Assembly: GCA_016710015.1 (NCBI GenBank)
Contig: JADJLR010000005.1
Span: forward strand, 1-64,000
From: Flavobacteriales bacterium
Lineage (GTDB): Bacteria > Bacteroidota > Bacteroidia > Flavobacteriales_F > PHOS-HE28
Length of the DNA stretch: 64,000 nucleotides
Reading direction: 5' to 3'
Positions 62,449-64,000 of the stretch are shown one piece after another (position 1 is the stretch's first letter; each line of letters opens with the position of its first letter). The notes beneath the pieces were generated by a model. It saw nothing but the letters and a program-made list of their open reading frames with translations. It ran no database searches and was not told the origin of the DNA. The position numbers and the translations under genes are program-made.

Positions 62449-64000
62449 ATGCGTACGATCCTTCTCTCCGTGGCGGTGGTTCTTGGCGGCCACCTCCATG
62501 CGGTTACCGTTGACATCTTGGTGCAACAGCAACCGGTTTGCAGCCATGCAATTGGTCGCATTTACGCGAACCCCTTAGGCGGTACGCCGCCCTACACCTA
62601 TTTATGGGGTACGGGTGAGACCACCTCTGAGATCGGTGGGATTGGCGCAGGAACGTATTCTGTTGTTGTTACCGATGGGCTGGGAGAGCAGGCATTCGCC
62701 GAGGTAGTGCTGGATGCCGCTCCGGATTGGGGCAATGTGGGGCTAGGGACCCACCCATACTGCGCGGGGCAAAGCGCGTATGGCCATGTTGCGGCTACCT
62801 ACCTTTCCGGTGGAAGCCCTTTCATTACGGACCTATCTGCCGCATTTCCGTTGTACTTCGATGGGGAATTCACCGAGGTGGTGAACCCTGGTACGTTCCC
62901 GTCCTGGACCAGTTACAGTTACATCCTTCACGGTGGTCCCGGGCAGTACAGTGTTTCGTTCACCGATGCTACAGGTTGCCCGGGCACAGCGGAAGGTGTG
63001 GTGCTTGGCCCGGTGGAGTGGCCCACCTTTGCGCAGGTGGATGTGGCACCAAGTTGTGGTTCCACGCCGAACGGTTCCATTACCATATTGCGCACCGGTG
63101 GTAGCAATGCAGCGATCACTGGTCCGTATACAACGATCTGGGATACCGGGATCGAATTGCCTGAAGTCTTCAACGGTGTTGCACCGGGTGGGCATTGGCT
63201 GGTGCAGACCACGCGCACACCGGGTCCGAACAGTTTCAATTGGGAGGTGCTACCAGCTGCGGAATGTGCCGATTCAATTTATGTAGTGGTTCCTGATGCG
63301 GGTCCCGGCTGCGGTCAATTGATCGGGAACGTGTACTTCGATGCCGATGGGAATTGCATGCCGACCGGCGGCGAACCCGGAATTCCCGAACGTGTGCTCA
63401 TCCTGGAACCGGGACCACGCTATGTGAGCACCGATGGCGCAGGGAACTATTCCGCACAATTGCCCTTGGGAACCTACACGCTAAGCATCGGCGATGAACT
63501 ACTGACGGAGGCATGCCCGGTGGAAGCAACGATCGCTTCGCTCGCGATGCCTGTTGTCGCCGACCTACCCACGCTCAGCGTTTCGGCGACAGCTGATATC
63601 AGTTCCTTTGTACACAGCGGACCTGCACGTCCAGGGTTCGAACTGGTCTATTCAGCCGCTGTACGGAACCTCACCTACAACCCGACCGGTACGGTTACGG
63701 CATCGTTCACCTGCGACGTGCTTACCCCGTTCGTCTCCGCAGAACCAGTACCGGATGTCATCTCTGGTCAAACATTGATATGGACCCTTCCGGACCTAGG
63801 ACCATTCGGCGAGCTACAGTTCCAAATACGTGTTCAAGTGCCTGCTGATCCAGCCTTGATCGGTTCCGACCTTACGGCCACCTTCAGTGCGCAGCCGAGT
63901 TTGCTGGATGGTGATCCGGACAACAACGTATTCGTGCGCAACACAGAGATCACCAGCAGCTTCGACCCCAACGATAAGCTGGCCTCCACCAGTTCCCGAT
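62449..64000 (+). CDS. T9SS surface protein array, gene 9 (cut by window end)
   Basis: An open frame from ATG 62449 to the window end, 517 complete codons with no stop. Signal peptide MRTILLSVAVVLGGHLHAVT. SprB-type repeat TPPYTYLWGTGETTSEIGGI, GTYSVVVTDGLG. Then PGPNSFNWEVLPAAECADS, and Ca-loop-like GNVYFDADGNCMPTGGEPGI. The conserved module begins with SFDPNDKLAST at about residue 504, just before the edge. The rest of the module and the T9SS tail are expected outside the window. The ACPVEATIAS segment replaces the usual CP..P.PF, so it is a diverged member. Confidence 0.9.
   Translation, partial: MRTILLSVAVVLGGHLHAVTVDILVQQQPVCSHAIGRIYANPLGGTPPYTYLWGTGETTSEIGGIGAGTYSVVVTDGLGEQAFAEVVLDAAPDWGNVGLGTHPYCAGQSAYGHVAATYLSGGSPFITDLSAAFPLYFDGEFTEVVNPGTFPSWTSYSYILHGGPGQYSVSFTDATGCPGTAEGVVLGPVEWPTFAQVDVAPSCGSTPNGSITILRTGGSNAAITGPYTTIWDTGIELPEVFNGVAPGGHWLVQTTRTPGPNSFNWEVLPAAECADSIYVVVPDAGPGCGQLIGNVYFDADGNCMPTGGEPGIPERVLILEPGPRYVSTDGAGNYSAQLPLGTYTLSIGDELLTEACPVEATIASLAMPVVADLPTLSVSATADISSFVHSGPARPGFELVYSAAVRNLTYNPTGTVTASFTCDVLTPFVSAEPVPDVISGQTLIWTLPDLGPFGELQFQIRVQVPADPALIGSDLTATFSAQPSLLDGDPDNNVFVRNTEITSSFDPNDKLASTSSR

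Noticed and set aside
44417..64000. Array as an assembly artefact of one repeated gene
   Set aside because: The nine genes differ strongly in signal peptides and middle regions, so they are true paralogs; only the short conversion tract is near identical.

Overview
This 64 kb window is high-GC bacterial DNA that I read as Bacteroidota, most likely a high-GC Flavobacteriales-type genome. The evidence is a dozen or more secreted proteins ending in a type IX secretion (T9SS, Por-type) sorting domain, SprB-type repeats, a BtuB/BtuG-like vitamin B12 locus, a fused IcmF-type acyl-CoA mutase, a DUF4421 protein, and Bacteroidota-style promoter boxes (TAnnTTTG and close variants). Species cannot be fixed from the sequence alone. 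No rRNA, tRNA or CRISPR was recognised.

Layout. 0.1-9.4 kb: CBS-domain transporter-like protein (frameshifted), ribosome hibernation factor, two secreted proteins (one frameshifted), a broken DUF4421 gene, an MgtC/DUF4010 membrane protein, a cupin and a DUF1772 protein. 9.5-15.2 kb: a P-type cation ATPase, an HxlR remnant, a T9SS protein, and a 21-bp-phased repeat array in front of a small fibronectin-III protein. 15.3-19.2 kb: a hypothetical gene and an overlapping minus-strand operon (GT4 glycosyltransferase, radical SAM/SPASM protein, WG-repeat protein). 19.2-25.3 kb: an intact icmF surrounded by three partial copies of icmF ends and a delta-60 repeat T9SS protein. 25.3-32.1 kb: GT39 glycosyltransferase, Ntn amide hydrolase with a membrane tail, two T9SS proteins, a small membrane protein and beta-carbonic anhydrase. 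32.5-34.5 kb: arsenic cluster arsR-arsM-(broken arsC). 34.5-38.9 kb: cobalamin riboswitch followed by a duplicated-domain secreted protein, a BtuB-like TonB receptor and a BtuG-like lipoprotein. 39-43.1 kb: MHS-type MFS transporter, small membrane partner, nested inverted-repeat element and acetyl-CoA synthetase. 43.3-44.3 kb: Ppx/GppA. 44.4-64 kb: nine tandem paralogous large T9SS-secreted proteins, the last cut by the window edge.

How they fit. B12 is imported by the riboswitch locus and would be used by IcmF. Acetate uptake and activation may be coupled (MFS plus Acs). The last 20 kb looks like a dedicated surface-protein operon: each product has a signal peptide, an N-terminal SprB-like repeat, a variable middle, a conserved C-terminal module and a T9SS sorting domain. 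The genes are spaced by 2-12 bp or overlap by ATGA. It is the best candidate here for an undescribed system. The window also shows many indel-broken genes and gene-end scars, so either residual assembly indels or active gene decay (or both) must be kept in mind.
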